From NCBI GenBank assembly GCA_937952395.1, contig CALFYV010000370.1, positions 1 through 5,219 on the forward strand: a stretch of DNA of 5,219 bases. Reading direction: 5' to 3'. This document shows positions 5,131-5,219 of the stretch, piece after piece. The notes below the pieces were generated by a model. The model saw only the letters and a program-made list of their open reading frames with translations, was not told the DNA's origin and ran no database searches. The position numbers were made by a program, and so were the translations under genes. Numbering within the stretch: the stretch's first letter is position 1; each line of letters begins with the position of its first letter. The stretch is from an uncultured Bacteriovoracaceae bacterium (GTDB lineage Bacteria > Bdellovibrionota > Bacteriovoracia > Bacteriovoracales > Bacteriovoracaceae).

Positions 5131-5153
5131 GCAGGTGTTAACCTGCCTTTTTA
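5131..5153 (+). terminator. Rho-independent terminator of the small peptide gene
   Basis: GCAGGT (5131-5136), loop GTTA, ACCTGC (5141-5146) is followed by CTTTTTAT. The six-bp stem and U-run face the plus strand only; the minus strand has no T-run after the stem. Confidence 0.82.
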
Positions 5154-5219
5154 TATAAAATAAATAAACACCCACGGTTTTTTCGACAGTTTAAGCTCTC
5201 TAAATGCTTGAAACCTCAT
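5151..5219 (-). CDS. Possible C-terminal tail of a gene entering from beyond the window
   Basis: One minus-strand frame is open from the window edge to TAA at 5153-5151, giving 22 codons that end in KLSKKPWVFIYFI. The other two minus frames hold stops near the edge. A minus-strand gene would converge on the small peptide gene and end inside its terminator. The ATG at 5219-5217 would give only a 22-residue peptide, so a longer gene starting outside is more likely if this is real. No family can be recognised, and 22 codons may be open by chance. Confidence 0.22.
   Translation of the reverse strand: MRFQAFRELKLSKKPWVFIYFI

Overview
The window is AT-rich chromosomal DNA of a Gram-negative bacterium. 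It carries a periplasmic murein endopeptidase of the MepA type, a Rep/UvrD-class helicase, a secreted lipase-like protein and a tandem-domain universal stress protein. Protein-level impressions fit a low-GC proteobacterium or Bdellovibrionota lineage (Bacteriovorax-like). That placement is inference from style and codon bias, not from a marker gene.

Layout: (1) positions 1-361, minus strand, hold the N-terminal 120 codons of mepA, cut by the window edge. (2) After a short divergent promoter region, 506-2527, plus strand, encodes a complete 673-residue Rep-like SF1A helicase. (3) Positions 2524-3702, minus strand, encode an exported alpha/beta-hydrolase (GHSYGG) that converges on the helicase gene; the two stop codons overlap in one palindrome. 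(4) Positions 3889-4806, plus strand, encode a two-domain UspA protein, divergent from the hydrolase. The best starts for the hydrolase (3702) and the Usp gene (3889) lie inside the longest open frames and are chosen on ribosome binding sites. These genes look like independent housekeeping or accessory units; no multi-gene operon is evident.

The most interesting part is the roughly 270 bp after the stress protein (4884-5153). It contains a bidirectional terminator and a stem-loop. It also contains a 22-nt element that recurs 131 bp downstream, and a 27-codon gene for a single-span hydrophobic peptide (5037-5120) with a near-perfect Shine-Dalgarno that can fold into a sequestering hairpin. A rho-independent terminator closes the locus. 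A minus-strand RNA starting near 4954 and ending at the bidirectional terminator would pair with the peptide mRNA over 22 contiguous nucleotides, and the two sequence differences between the repeat copies both become G-U pairs. The start of the coding region can also pair with the region around its stop codon. This architecture matches type I toxin-antitoxin loci of the TisB/IstR-1 and DinQ/AgrB kind. I propose it as an undescribed type I toxin-antitoxin-like module; transcription and toxicity are not shown by the sequence.

The last 65 bases contain only a possible C-terminal tail of a minus-strand gene that enters from beyond the window.
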